A stretch of 64,000 bases of DNA from Planctomycetaceae bacterium. Lineage in GTDB: Bacteria; Planctomycetota; Planctomycetia; Planctomycetales; Planctomycetaceae. The notes beneath the pieces are model-generated. The model was not told the origin of the DNA and did not search any database. It saw nothing but the letters and a program-made list of their open reading frames with translations. Shown here one piece after another: positions 44,808 to 56,662 of the stretch. Location: positions 62,001 through 126,000 of the forward strand of contig JAWKTX010000004.1 in the NCBI GenBank assembly GCA_041398825.1. The letters run 5' to 3'. The position numbers and the translations under genes are program-made. Position 1 is the stretch's first letter. Each line of letters opens with the position of its first letter.

Positions 44808-46286
44808 ATGCGAAGCCTTCTTTCAACGTCTTTCACCCTGCTGTTGATGGTACTGATCTTCCCGACGATGGCACCGGGGCAAACAGAACAGCAATCGTCC
44901 GGCTATTTTGCAATGGGGGCGATGTCTGGGGAAGTCACCGCAGACAGTGTTCTGCTGCAAACCAGGCTGGCTGCGATTCCGGGGCCGGAAACTGGGACCG
45001 ATGGTGACGTTCCCGGTAAGCGAGGACAGTTGTATTTCGAAGTGAGTCCGGACAGAGAACTGAAAGAGCCGCTGACGACCGGACGATATTTGGCCGAAGC
45101 ATCATCAGACTTTATTGTCCGAGCAAAGATTTCGGGGCTGCAGCCGAATACACGTTACTACTATCGAGCCGTGCTTGTGGATGGTTCAGGAGATTTGCAA
45201 CACGGAAAAACATGTCAATTCAGGACCCTGCCACCCATCGACTCGACAGAGCCAATTCATTTCTGCATGGGTAGCTGTATGAACTATCACTCCTTCATGA
45301 CTGGAAAGGCTAATGGTGGTGGGCCTGTGACTGCAACGGATGAAGACAAACAGCTTGGCTATCCAGCGTTTGCTGCGATGAACGCGTTATCGCCGGATTT
45401 CTTTATCGGTACAGGTGACATCGTCTACTACGATCACCCGGCGAAGACGGCCGCCACAACGCTGCCCGAACTCCGACGCAAATGGCACGAACAATTTCGG
45501 TTCCCCCGACTTGTTACGTTCTTTTCCAACACGCCTGCATACTGGTCCAAGGATGATCACGATTTTCGGTTCAATGATGCTGACCTTTCAGGTCGCAAGT
45601 CTCCCGACGCAGCCACCGGGATCGACCTGTTCCGGGAGCAAGTGCCCATTCTTCCTGCCGACGATACAACATCACCAACCTACCGCACCCATCGGGTGAA
45701 CAAGTACCTGCAGCTATGGTTTGTTGAGGGACGCGACTACCGATCCTCGAACCGCGAGCCAGACGGTCCCGACAAGACGATTTGGGGCGAGGACCAACTG
45801 AACTGGCTCAGGCAAACACTCAAACAAAGCGACGCCAGGTGGAAAATCATAGTCACTCCCACCCCAATGGTCGGACCGGATCGCGCCAGCAAGAAGGATA
45901 ATCACACAAACCCGGGTGGTTTTCGTCACGAAGGAACTGCTTTTCTGAACTGGGTTCAGCAGGAACTGGACGGCCCCGTATTTACATTCTGCGGCGATCG
46001 ACACTGGCAGTACCACAGTATCCATCCGTCGGGAGTTGAAGAATTCTGCTGTGGCGCCTTGAATGATGAGAATTCAATTCGAGGTACTCGGCCGGGCGAC
46101 AAAGGCAGCACAGATCCGGATGCCGAAATTCGGCAGCCGTACATTTATGATGAACCCACCGGTGGGTTCCTCCACGTCCTCGTGACGACTCGGGACGACG
46201 GTGTGGGAGAACTGACCATTGAACATCGAAACGATCAGGGACAGATTTTGAATTCTGTCGTTCGCCGCACGACCGATCAGCACTAG
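44808..46286 (+). CDS. PhoD-type alkaline phosphatase
   Basis: A 492-residue exported phosphoesterase: signal peptide (about 1-25), an N-terminal fibronectin-like PhoD-N domain (SGLQPNTRYYYRAVLVDG) and the metallophosphatase domain with GTGDIVYYDHP, YWSKDDHDFRFNDAD, WLRQTLKQSDARWKIIVTPTPM and GDRHWQYHS. It releases phosphate from phosphodiesters or monoesters in the periplasm, with Ca/Fe cofactors in known PhoD. AGAGG lies eight bases before the ATG; a longer frame from 44688 has no signal peptide and is rejected. Confidence 0.9.
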   Translation: MRSLLSTSFTLLLMVLIFPTMAPGQTEQQSSGYFAMGAMSGEVTADSVLLQTRLAAIPGPETGTDGDVPGKRGQLYFEVSPDRELKEPLTTGRYLAEASSDFIVRAKISGLQPNTRYYYRAVLVDGSGDLQHGKTCQFRTLPPIDSTEPIHFCMGSCMNYHSFMTGKANGGGPVTATDEDKQLGYPAFAAMNALSPDFFIGTGDIVYYDHPAKTAATTLPELRRKWHEQFRFPRLVTFFSNTPAYWSKDDHDFRFNDADLSGRKSPDAATGIDLFREQVPILPADDTTSPTYRTHRVNKYLQLWFVEGRDYRSSNREPDGPDKTIWGEDQLNWLRQTLKQSDARWKIIVTPTPMVGPDRASKKDNHTNPGGFRHEGTAFLNWVQQELDGPVFTFCGDRHWQYHSIHPSGVEEFCCGALNDENSIRGTRPGDKGSTDPDAEIRQPYIYDEPTGGFLHVLVTTRDDGVGELTIEHRNDQGQILNSVVRRTTDQH

Positions 46287-46292
46287 CTTTCC

Positions 46293-46385
46293 GTTGAAAA
46301 ACCGGGACAGGCACACAGGACGACTGAAAACCATCGTGTTTCAGGCTCTCCTGCTCGAGGGAGTCCCGTTTTTCAACAGGCTGCC
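46293..46385 (-). repeat. Dispersed ~90-bp inverted-repeat element, copy 1
   Basis: The ends pair with each other: GTTGAAAAACCGGGAC at 46293-46308 with GTCCCGTTTTTCAAC at 46363-46377 (one bulged base). Read on the minus strand it aligns over about 90 bases with 63815-63904 at roughly three quarters identity. No coding capacity; it is MITE- or REP-like, situated between phoD and the propeller gene. Confidence 0.8.
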
Positions 46386-46504
46386 AGACAAACATATGAA
46401 CTGCAATGGGTGTTCGAAGAGAGAATTGCAGAATGACCTTTATTGGCATCTGTGTCTGAACTCCCGATGTATTGGCCCGTATTACTCTGTTCAGAAATCC
46501 ATCT

Positions 46505-48199
46505 ATGTCTTCAACATCCCCGGTGACCGACGCTGAGCCTGTTTCCAAAACGAAAGCACCAAAGTTTCCGTTGGTGATGTCAGTGCTGACCGTTCTGTAC
46601 ATCACAGCCGCCGTTCTGGCTCAGGTTTTTATCAGCGAGATTGAAGACGCCAGCCACATGGGGCTGGACATCGTTATGGTACTTTCGATCGTCGGGGCCG
46701 GTCTGTTGTTCCTGATGTGGCTCGTCTGGATCTGTCTGCTCAGTCGATGGAAGATCTCAACTCGCATCGGCGCTTCAATTCTGCTCTTTGTTTTGCCATT
46801 GCTGTTCTTCAAGATCTTTCGCCCTGTCCACGGTGGAGATACCAATCTTGTCCGTTTTGAGCCAATTTGGAAGCAGCGAGAGATCCCCCTGGAAACAACT
46901 GTTCCGACGGTGGCTGAAATCGATCTGAAGGTGGAGTCTGTTGATGACTTTCCTCGTTTTCTGGGCCCCAACCAAAACGGCATCGTCACCTCCGGAATGA
47001 AAATCGACGCCGACCATTTTGTCGATGGGGCAAGGCTGCTTTGGAAACAACCTATCGGGGCTGGATGGGCGGCCTTTTCAGCCCGCAACGGGTATGCAGT
47101 CACTATGGAACAGCGGGGGGAGCAGGAATGCGTCACCTGTTACGCCGTCGAAACCGGTCAACTGCAATGGGTCTACAGTCATGCCGCACGACACAAGGAC
47201 AAAATCAACCTGGGACGAGTGGGTCCCCGATCGACGCCCACCATCCATGACGGTCGTGTCTATTCCATGGGTGCAGTTGGCAATCTCGCCTGCCTGGACG
47301 GCAAAGATGGATCAGTAATCTGGCAGGTGGACCTCAACGAAATTCTGGGAATTACGCTGGAGCATGTTCAGGACTCAGACGGCTTTGACACGCAGTTTGA
47401 GTCGAATGCAAAGTTGTCCTGGGGCCGATCGGCATCACCCCTGGTCGTTGGCGAATCTATCGTTGTTGCAGGCGGAGGGCCGAAGGAATCGCGGGCCACT
47501 TTGCTGGCATTTGACTTGAGGACGGGAGAGCTGCGATGGAAGGGCGGCGATGAGATGATTGCGTACGGTTCGCCCGTTCTGGCAACCCTTTGCGGCCGGC
47601 AACAGATCCTGCTGACCGCGGAAACCAAAGCGATGGGATTTGACGCCGAAACGGGAAGTGTGCTTTGGCAATACGCTCGCCCCGGAGAGTCCGACGGAGC
47701 CGCAAACACTTCCCAATTGTCCGTCGTGTCTGATACGGACGTCTTGACCACCAAGGGTTATCCGGACGGTGGAGGTGAACGCATTCATCTGGAAATCGTG
47801 GATGGGCAATTCGTGCCATCATCCGTCTGGAGCAGCTCAAGAGTGCTTAAGACAAAGCTCACCAGTCCCGTCGTTCACGAAGGATATGCGTATTCGCTGT
47901 CGAACGGATTTATGGAGTGCTCTCGTCTTTCCGATGGAAATCAGATGTGGAAACGGCGTGGACGTTTCGGGCACGGTCAAGTGCTGCTCGTCGACAAGAA
48001 CATCCTTCTGCACAGCGAATCCGGTGAGTTGTTTCTGCTGGAAGCCTCCCCGGACGCATACCTTGAACTCGGCAGTATCAGGACCATTGAGGGAGTTTGC
48101 TGGAACACGCTCTGCCTGACCGGTAACAAGTTGCTGGTCCGAAGTGAAATCGAAGCCGCCTGCATCGAACTACCAATGATCACCGGAGATGCCTTGTGA
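46505..48199 (+). CDS. Membrane-anchored PQQ-like beta-propeller protein
   Basis: A 564-residue protein with three membrane segments (about 24-44, 53-78 and 86-103) followed by a BamB/PQQ-dehydrogenase-like propeller in the periplasm (DFPRFLGPNQNGIV, LWKQPIGAGWAAFS, VTCYAVETGQLQWVYSHAARH, LACLDGKDGSVIWQVDL, LLAFDLRTGELRWKGGDEM, GFDAETGSVLWQYARPGESD). Proteins of this type are frequent in planctomycetes with the FLGPNRNG start; no PQQ-binding residues or enzyme activity can be claimed. The ATG at 46505 precedes the membrane part. It is convergent with the DUF3365 gene. Confidence 0.83.
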   Translation: MSSTSPVTDAEPVSKTKAPKFPLVMSVLTVLYITAAVLAQVFISEIEDASHMGLDIVMVLSIVGAGLLFLMWLVWICLLSRWKISTRIGASILLFVLPLLFFKIFRPVHGGDTNLVRFEPIWKQREIPLETTVPTVAEIDLKVESVDDFPRFLGPNQNGIVTSGMKIDADHFVDGARLLWKQPIGAGWAAFSARNGYAVTMEQRGEQECVTCYAVETGQLQWVYSHAARHKDKINLGRVGPRSTPTIHDGRVYSMGAVGNLACLDGKDGSVIWQVDLNEILGITLEHVQDSDGFDTQFESNAKLSWGRSASPLVVGESIVVAGGGPKESRATLLAFDLRTGELRWKGGDEMIAYGSPVLATLCGRQQILLTAETKAMGFDAETGSVLWQYARPGESDGAANTSQLSVVSDTDVLTTKGYPDGGGERIHLEIVDGQFVPSSVWSSSRVLKTKLTSPVVHEGYAYSLSNGFMECSRLSDGNQMWKRRGRFGHGQVLLVDKNILLHSESGELFLLEASPDAYLELGSIRTIEGVCWNTLCLTGNKLLVRSEIEAACIELPMITGDAL

Positions 48200-48252
48200 T
48201 CGAATGGACAATTGAAGGCCAGAGTGCGGCTTTGGCTATGGCCCGAGACGCA

Positions 48253-48903
48253 TTATTTCGCCGGGAGCAATGCAGAAGAGTCCAGCGGGATGCTGACAAT
48301 CAACCCGGCAACTCGATCCCGGGTTGAACGCCGGTCAGGCACGTGGCACTTGAGACATTCATTCGCCAAACGAATGGGAGCAGCTCGGATCAGGCGGCCA
48401 TCGTCAATCATTTCATGAGATTCTTCACCCGATCTCAGAGCCTTGACAGCCGCCTTTTCAAAATCGGTCCTCGCCACATGATCCGTGTTCATCGCCAGGC
48501 CTTCGACCACCAGCCATCTCAATTTCACCGGATGCTCACTTTCAACCTTGTCGAAGACATCGCGCATCATCGCTGCCGGAATGGGCAACGCTTCGTCTTC
48601 GCGGTAGAACTGATCGTGTACCAGATGAAGTGTAGCGTGAATTGTGCTGTGCAATCCTTTTGCTTCGCGTCGAGCGTGCTGCAGCGCCAATTCGTCCACC
48701 ATGTCAGCCGCTTCTGCTGCCCCTGTGGATGCTGCTGTTGGGGAAGTCGCTGATGCCGCTGGCTGTTCTTCGCCTGCGAGTAGTCCAGAGTTCGTGGAAA
48801 GAAAGATCGCGATCACAGAAACATGGATTCCGATGGCATGCCGAAACCACATCAGCAGCCTGGACGACTCAGTCGAATTCGAATCACAGTAAATGCCTGC
48901 CAT
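48253..48903 (-). CDS. DUF3365 mono-haem c protein
   Basis: A 216-residue exported protein: hydrophobic signal segment (about 22-43), Ala/Thr/Ser-rich linker, then a DUF3365 (Tll0287-like) domain with one haem motif, ECLKCHVPDRRSTRDRVAGLIVSIP (CXXCH near 183-187). This domain is PAS-like and found in redox or signalling proteins; here it stands alone, so it may be a periplasmic redox sensor or electron carrier. The start at 48903 has a strong AAAGGAGAG upstream, although it gives the signal peptide a rather long N-region. Confidence 0.82.
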   Translation of the reverse strand: MAGIYCDSNSTESSRLLMWFRHAIGIHVSVIAIFLSTNSGLLAGEEQPAASATSPTAASTGAAEAADMVDELALQHARREAKGLHSTIHATLHLVHDQFYREDEALPIPAAMMRDVFDKVESEHPVKLRWLVVEGLAMNTDHVARTDFEKAAVKALRSGEESHEMIDDGRLIRAAPIRLANECLKCHVPDRRSTRDRVAGLIVSIPLDSSALLPAK

Positions 48904-49105
48904 GGTTGTCTCTCTCCTTTTGAACCATTGAAACGCCGGAGGTTCTTATGTGAAGGACATCTACGGGACGTCATAACTACTGAATTGATAACAAGATACA
49001 AAAATCCTACCAGGGATTCTCTCCGGGGGAGATTGATTCGCACGGGACGGCATCGGAAAGTATTTTCGCCAAAAAAAATCAAAACACCCCGGAAAGCTGG
49101 TCGTC

Positions 49106-49125
49106 ATATCGCAAGGTTGCGATAT
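49106..49125. promoter_or_regulatory. Palindromic operator before the ArsR-family gene
   Basis: ATATCGCAA (49106-49114) and TTGCGATAT (49117-49125), perfect arms around a GG centre. It ends 20 bases before the ArsR start and eight bases before its AAGGAGG ribosome site, exactly where an autorepressing ArsR dimer would bind. Confidence 0.7.
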
Positions 49126-49145
49126 ATTGCTGTAAGGAGGTGCAG

Positions 49146-49496
49146 ATGAGTAATTTCGAACAGGAAGATGCGGTGAGTTGCGGTGGCAATTTTGCCCTCC
49201 GACCTCCCGATATGATGGCGCTTGCAGAAGCTGCAGAATGTCTGAAGACGTTGGCCCATCCCGTAAGGCTGCGAATGGTGCAGATGCTTCTGCACGGTCG
49301 CTATACCGTCGGGGAGCTGGCTGAGGATTCCGGTGTCCCCCAAAACGTTGCCTCGGAACACCTTCGACTGATGCAGCGGTGTGGCTTTTTTACCAGTGAG
49401 CGAGAAGGCCGAAAGGTCTTCTACAGGGTTGCGGAACCACATCTTCAGAAACTGATGCACTGTGTTGAGAGTCGCTTTCTGGTCCAGCGGCCTTGA
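49146..49496 (+). CDS. ArsR-family regulator (YgaV-like)
   Basis: A 116-residue winged-helix repressor: AECLKTLAHPVRLRMVQMLLHGRYTVGELAEDSGVPQNVASEHLRLMQRCGFFTSEREGRKVFYRV. The Cys are 12, 32, 79 and 106; C32 and C106 lie on helices that face each other in this fold and could sense sulfide or thiols by disulfide or polysulfide, which is inference. The gene order with a YgaP-type rhodanese matches E. coli ygaV-ygaP, where YgaV senses sulfide. The start ATG at 49146 follows AAGGAGG by 5 bases; a GTG at 49140 lies inside the ribosome site. Likely autoregulated through the palindrome at 49106. Confidence 0.85.
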   Translation: MSNFEQEDAVSCGGNFALRPPDMMALAEAAECLKTLAHPVRLRMVQMLLHGRYTVGELAEDSGVPQNVASEHLRLMQRCGFFTSEREGRKVFYRVAEPHLQKLMHCVESRFLVQRP

Positions 49497-49640
49497 TCAC
49501 ACCAAAACCAGGCAGTTGTCTTCTCATCTGGACCTGGCTGTCGTGTTGCTGGAATGTTTGGAGTGTTTAAGTTTCCGGGTTGCTCGATGGTGAGCAATCA
49601 ACAGATTGTATTTTGAAACAGGGCGACGGAGTTCAGTGAG

Positions 49641-50204
49641 ATGGCTCGGACGATAAGTTGCGAAGAACTGGCGAAGCTTTGCGCGGACAACAAGATTGAG
49701 ATTCTGGATGTGCGAACCCCGATGGAGTATCACGAGGTCCACATCACAGGCGCGAAGAACATACCTCTGGATCAGTTGGATCCGGGAGACGTGATGGCTT
49801 CTCGAGATGAGAACGAGGGGCCCCTGTATGTTGTTTGCCGGTCGGGCAGTCGCGGAGGGAAAGCGTGTACAGCATTTGAAGCGGCTGGTTTCACAAATGT
49901 CGTGAACATTGAGGGGGGGACAATGGCATGGGAAAAGGCCGGCTTGCCCGTGGTACGCAGTCAGCGCAAAGTAATTTCTCTGGAACGGCAGGTACGAATT
50001 GCGGCGGGGATGCTCTCATTCCTGGGTGGCGCGTCGGCAATATTATTGAATGATCCACGCTACGCAGGTCTGTCGGCATTTGTTGGAGCTGGTCTGGTGT
50101 TCGCCGGAATCACTGATACCTGTGGTATGGGCCTGATGCTGGCAAAAATGCCGTGGAACCGTGTCAATGGTTCGTCGGCAGAGGCACGGACATGCACGCC
50201 CTGA
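49641..50204 (+). CDS. Membrane rhodanese with DUF2892 segment (YgaP-like)
   Basis: A 187-residue protein: an N-terminal rhodanese domain with catalytic C66 in VVCRSGSRGGKA, and a C-terminal DUF2892 pair of membrane segments (SLERQVRIAAGMLSFLGGASAILLNDP and LSAFVGAGLVFAGITDTCGMGLML, about 114-168). This is the organisation of E. coli YgaP. It should take sulfane sulfur from donors at the inner face of the membrane. It overlaps the following TauE gene by 13 bases, and follows the ArsR gene after 144 bases. Confidence 0.9.
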   Translation: MARTISCEELAKLCADNKIEILDVRTPMEYHEVHITGAKNIPLDQLDPGDVMASRDENEGPLYVVCRSGSRGGKACTAFEAAGFTNVVNIEGGTMAWEKAGLPVVRSQRKVISLERQVRIAAGMLSFLGGASAILLNDPRYAGLSAFVGAGLVFAGITDTCGMGLMLAKMPWNRVNGSSAEARTCTP

Positions 50205-51004
50205 GCGTGTTTTTCGGGGTCCTCGTTGGACTTTCTCTTGGGTTGACCGGCGGTGGCGGCACGCTGCTGGCCGTCCCGATGTTAGTGTATGGACTTGCAG
50301 TACCCGCTGCGGACGCCGTTGGAATTTCCCTGGCTTCAGTCGGAATGACTTCGCTTCTGGGAGTGATTCAGCGACTCCGCCGTGGACATGTTGAAGTTGC
50401 AACAGGGTTGATGTTCGCCGCGGCAGGCATGGTGGGAGCACCGCTGGGAACTCAGATCAGTCTGCTGCTTCCGGAGACGGTACTGTTGGTATTGTTCTCT
50501 GGAATCATGCTTGGTGTTGCTGCGTTTATGTGGCGGCGGTCTGAGCCTGATTTACCGGGTCCTGCCGCTGAACCCACAGATGTACTGGCCGGTGAATCAA
50601 AACCAGTGTGTGATGGGAACGGGCAAATCACCACACGCTGCAGAGTAATTCTTTTGCTGACAGGGGTTCTGACGGGCGTCCTGTCCGGGACCTTCGGTGT
50701 TGGTGGAGGGTTCGTCATCGTACCGGCAATGGTGACGTTCGGCGGCATGTCGATGCACCGGGCGGTTGGGACCTCCCTCCTGATTATTGTCCTGGTGAGT
50801 CTTTCCGGGGTCACGTCATTCCTTCTTCGCGGCAGAACTCTGGACTGGCAGCTAACGGCCCTCTTCCTGATCGGTGGAGCATTGGGACTCACGCTGTCGA
50901 CGTTGCTTGTCACGAGAATTTCGGGGCCGCGTCTCAGGCGAATCTTTGCCATCGGTATTGTTTTCATTGCACTCTTTGTCGTCGCCCGCACGTTGATGGG
51001 CTGA
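50192..51004 (+). CDS. TauE/SafE-family sulfite/anion exporter
   Basis: A 270-residue membrane protein with about eight hydrophobic segments in two repeats; each begins with a glycine-rich motif: GLTGGGGTLLAVPMLVYGL at about 17-35 and GTFGVGGGFVIVPAMVTFGG in the second half. TauE/SafE proteins export sulfite or related sulfur anions. The ATG at 50192 overlaps the rhodanese gene. Export of sulfur oxidation products fits the neighbours. Confidence 0.88.
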   Translation: MHALSVFFGVLVGLSLGLTGGGGTLLAVPMLVYGLAVPAADAVGISLASVGMTSLLGVIQRLRRGHVEVATGLMFAAAGMVGAPLGTQISLLLPETVLLVLFSGIMLGVAAFMWRRSEPDLPGPAAEPTDVLAGESKPVCDGNGQITTRCRVILLLTGVLTGVLSGTFGVGGGFVIVPAMVTFGGMSMHRAVGTSLLIIVLVSLSGVTSFLLRGRTLDWQLTALFLIGGALGLTLSTLLVTRISGPRLRRIFAIGIVFIALFVVARTLMG

Positions 51005-51059
51005 TGCATGAACGATAGACCTCTTGCGTGCCCCTCCTCAAGAAGGGCTGGAGAACAAA

Positions 51060-52277
51060 ATGCGACGTTTTGAACATGCTGGTACGGCATCAAACCCGAT
51101 CAAATTGAAGCTCACGACACTCACCTGGATGAGATTGGCTCTGGCGGTGTTGTTTTTGGCCGTCGCCAGTGCTGACGTGTACGCTCAGGGACCCGGCTCC
51201 GGGCGTGGACCCGGATTTGGCCATGGCCCTGGATTCGGACGTGGTCAGGGACAAGGTCGTGGCAGAAATTCCGGGCAGGGCATTCATAATGCTCAGGACG
51301 GGGATCAATCGAAAGCCAGAGATGGAGTCGCGGGCGAAGCCTCTCCACACCCGGACGAAGCTGCTGGTGACGACTCGTTCTTAGACGATCGCGACACATT
51401 TCACTTTCTTCTGGATCACCACAAGGAGATTCGGCGAACAGTCGAAAATCTGCCGGACGGACTTCACAGCGTCACGGAATCCGACAACCCAGAGGTTGTT
51501 GCAAAGATCCAGGAACATGTGGCGGCGATGGCATCGCGAATCGAAGACGGCCGCCCTGTAAGAATGTGGGATCCTTTGTTCCGAGCTTTGTTCTCAGTCA
51601 AAGAGCCCATGACGCTGGAGTACAAGGATACAACCAAAGGAGTCGAGGTCACCCAGCGGTCGGACAATCGCACCGTTGTCCTCCTTCTGCAGGCCCATGC
51701 AAAAGTCGTATCTGCGTTTGTCGCGAAGGGCATGGAGGAAGCGCACGAATCTCATGCCGTTCCCACTGCGGCTTTGAAATCACCGAAGATGGCATCGGAA
51801 AATGAATTGCCGCTGATCTATCCTCAGGTGCAGGACTTTGGTGGCGTGGTGCAGCTTCCGGATGCATCACAGCAACCGCGTGAAATGACACGTTTGCTGG
51901 TGGACCTGACTTCCGGCGGAAACGTGGACGAAGTGAATGCCGGTCTGCAGAAGGTGGCACGATTTGTCAATATCTACGCTGGAGCGGGACGACAATCCAC
52001 TCAGGTAAAAGTGGTTGTGGTCATGCACGGGGAAGCAACGTTGCTGGGATTGGCCGACGAACACTGGACGAAGCGTTTTGAGGGAGACAGAAATCCCAAT
52101 CTCGAACTGATCGGGAAACTGACTGATGCCGGCGTGGAGTTCATGGTTTGTGGACAGTCGCTGGCTCACAAGCACGCTCAGCAGAATCAGCTGGTACCAC
52201 AGGTCGCTGTGGCGGTGTCCGCTTTAACTGCCAACGTCAATCTCCAGCAGGACGGTTTCGTCCGCATTCCGCTCTGA
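51060..52277 (+). CDS. Exported protein with His-rich conserved domain and DsrE domain
   Basis: A 405-residue protein with a signal peptide (about 25-43), a Gly-rich six-residue repeat (GPGFGR-like, about 44-70), an acidic linker, a conserved domain at about 105-235 (FHFLLDHHKEIRRTVENLP ... VTESDNPEVVAKIQEHVAAM ... RMWDPLFRALF ... LLLQAHAKVVSAFV), and a DsrE/DsrF-like domain at about 285-405 with a Cys in VEFMVCGQSLAHK. DsrE proteins handle persulfide sulfur. The His-rich middle domain, possibly haem or metal binding, is often seen in sulfur or copper contexts. It is the fourth gene after rhodanese and TauE, 55 bases downstream, so probably in the sulfide operon. GGAG precedes the ATG. Confidence 0.78.
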   Translation: MRRFEHAGTASNPIKLKLTTLTWMRLALAVLFLAVASADVYAQGPGSGRGPGFGHGPGFGRGQGQGRGRNSGQGIHNAQDGDQSKARDGVAGEASPHPDEAAGDDSFLDDRDTFHFLLDHHKEIRRTVENLPDGLHSVTESDNPEVVAKIQEHVAAMASRIEDGRPVRMWDPLFRALFSVKEPMTLEYKDTTKGVEVTQRSDNRTVVLLLQAHAKVVSAFVAKGMEEAHESHAVPTAALKSPKMASENELPLIYPQVQDFGGVVQLPDASQQPREMTRLLVDLTSGGNVDEVNAGLQKVARFVNIYAGAGRQSTQVKVVVVMHGEATLLGLADEHWTKRFEGDRNPNLELIGKLTDAGVEFMVCGQSLAHKHAQQNQLVPQVAVAVSALTANVNLQQDGFVRIPL

Positions 52278-52474
52278 GAATTGCGATAGATCTCTGACAA
52301 AGACGATTCTGATGCCGCCAAAGCACATGGCTCACCATGAAGGATGGAAGCTGGTGCGAAGCCGCGGAAGAATTCGAGACGGTGACCTGGCGCAGCCTTT
52401 CGGCCTGAAAGGCCGTGGCATTTCGGACTGGGCATCGCCCAGGCCCTCCATTCTGCGGATGGCTGGTTGCGAAG

Positions 52475-53821
52475 TTACCGGTCCGAAGTACGTGTCGGCA
52501 ATTTGACTTGATCAAAGGCTTTCAGAAGTCGCTGACGTTGGGATGCGGCTTCGGCGTCGGCGGCGGTTGCAGCGATCGGATACTGCTCCCGATCGTCGAC
52601 GCTCATATGGAACAGACGGCCGTCGTTGTAAAGTTTCCATTCGCCGGTTCGCACCCAGCGCAGGCCGCTGCTGTTTCCATCCGGTTCCACTCCTCCGGGT
52701 TTGGGAAGCACCGCCTCTTCTGCATATGCCCATTGACGGGCCGACTGACCGGTGCCCAGCAGTCGCGGCGCGAAGCTGATCCCATCGATTGGGCGATCCG
52801 GAGGCAAAGTGGATCCGGTGAGTTCAGCGAATGTCGGCAGATAATCGCTCATATCAACCAGATCATCCACAACCTGTCCCGGGGCAATTTTTGCCGGCCA
52901 GTTTGCAATCAGAGGGACGTTCGTTCCATCGTCAGTCAGCTTCTTCTTGCCACCCGGTATGTCGAGCCCATTCTGGCGGGAAACAACGGGTTCTCGAATC
53001 AGTTCGCTTCCATCAGCTCGAATGATGATTTCCGGAGGCGTTCCGTTATCGGCGGTGAAAACAATCAGGGTGTTGTCCCGCAGTCCGAGGGCTTCCAGAG
53101 CAGCGACCAGTCTTCCGACGTTCCGATCCATCTCTGCGACCATCTCCGGATAACTGTCATACCGACCGAACGGACCATGAGGCACGGGTGGATCCAGATC
53201 GTCAGTCACTTCGTGGCAGACAGCCATCGAGTAATACGCCAGAAACGGACGGTCTCGATTGGCCTTCATGAATTCGATCAACCCGCGGACGTAAAGATCT
53301 GGTCCGTAATGCCCGATGGTGTCGTCACGAACAATTCCGTCCCGATAAATCATGGGCTCGTAGTATCGAGGCCCTTCGTGCCAGCCAAACAGGTCAAAGT
53401 GTTTGAAACCCATTCGATGTGGATGAAGCGGATCATCTTTCAGCAGACATAGTTGCCACTTGCCCGCAATGGATGTCGTATAGCCGGATTCGGCAACCAG
53501 GTTTGCCCAGGTATGAGGTTCTTCGACCACGGGAAAATCGCCCCACGTCACCGGCCCGTGCCGAAATGGATACTTGCCCGTCATCAGTGTCAGGCGTGTG
53601 GGATGGCAGACCGGCATGCTGAAAGCATGGCGAAACTTCATGCCGGTGCGAGCAAGTTCATCCAGATGAGGTGTGTCGTACGACTGACCACCGTAACAAC
53701 TCAGAACTTCCTGCCCCACATCATCGGCCAGAATGAACAGAATATTCGGCCGATCATCAGCAAAGGCCATGCAGTCCACGGAGAGTAAGACCCATAGCAA
53801 CAGCAGAAATTGTCTGGACAT
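52475..53821 (-). CDS. Sulfatase
   Basis: A 448-residue exported sulfatase: signal peptide (1-22), metal motif PNILFILADDVG (D33, D34), and the formylglycine sequence C72-H-P-T-R in VCHPTRLTLMTGKYPFRHG. Anaerobic or FGE-type maturation would convert C72. Typical later blocks are FLAYYSMAVCHEV, NTLIVFTADNGTPPEI and PGQVVDDLVDMSDYLPTFAELTG. Such enzymes remove sulfate from algal polysaccharides and are numerous in planctomycetes. It is convergent with the DsrE-fusion gene and separated from the next gene upstream by 207 bases. Confidence 0.93.
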   Translation of the reverse strand: MSRQFLLLLWVLLSVDCMAFADDRPNILFILADDVGQEVLSCYGGQSYDTPHLDELARTGMKFRHAFSMPVCHPTRLTLMTGKYPFRHGPVTWGDFPVVEEPHTWANLVAESGYTTSIAGKWQLCLLKDDPLHPHRMGFKHFDLFGWHEGPRYYEPMIYRDGIVRDDTIGHYGPDLYVRGLIEFMKANRDRPFLAYYSMAVCHEVTDDLDPPVPHGPFGRYDSYPEMVAEMDRNVGRLVAALEALGLRDNTLIVFTADNGTPPEIIIRADGSELIREPVVSRQNGLDIPGGKKKLTDDGTNVPLIANWPAKIAPGQVVDDLVDMSDYLPTFAELTGSTLPPDRPIDGISFAPRLLGTGQSARQWAYAEEAVLPKPGGVEPDGNSSGLRWVRTGEWKLYNDGRLFHMSVDDREQYPIAATAADAEAASQRQRLLKAFDQVKLPTRTSDR

Positions 53822-54028
53822 GGTGACTCGCGATCAAAGGTTCCATTGTTACGGAGCAAATGTTATCAACACCTTCGGCCTGATTCCGGCGTTGGGTAGA
53901 AATCCTGCGGTCCGATTTCAGCGAGGACCAATTCCGGCGCGACCTGAAACTCCCGACGACATGCTGACGCGATCGATGAACTGCAAACCGCCACCGAGAA
54001 ATTGAATCCGACAATGGCACTGGAAGAC

Positions 54029-56658
<2,630 letters not shown>

Positions 56659-56662
<4 letters not shown>

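Noticed and set aside
49580..49597. Hairpin TTGCTC/GAGCAA between arsR and the rhodanese gene, considered as a terminator
   Set aside because: The stem is only 6 bp and has no T-run; the genes are more likely in one operon.
51184..51262. Gly-rich repeat in the DsrE-fusion gene considered as a sixth 15-bp locus
   Set aside because: Its period is six residues (18 bp), and it is explained by the protein sequence.
52415..53452. 345-codon open frame antisense to the sulfatase
   Set aside because: The minus strand carries the sulfatase signature; the plus frame is a shadow.
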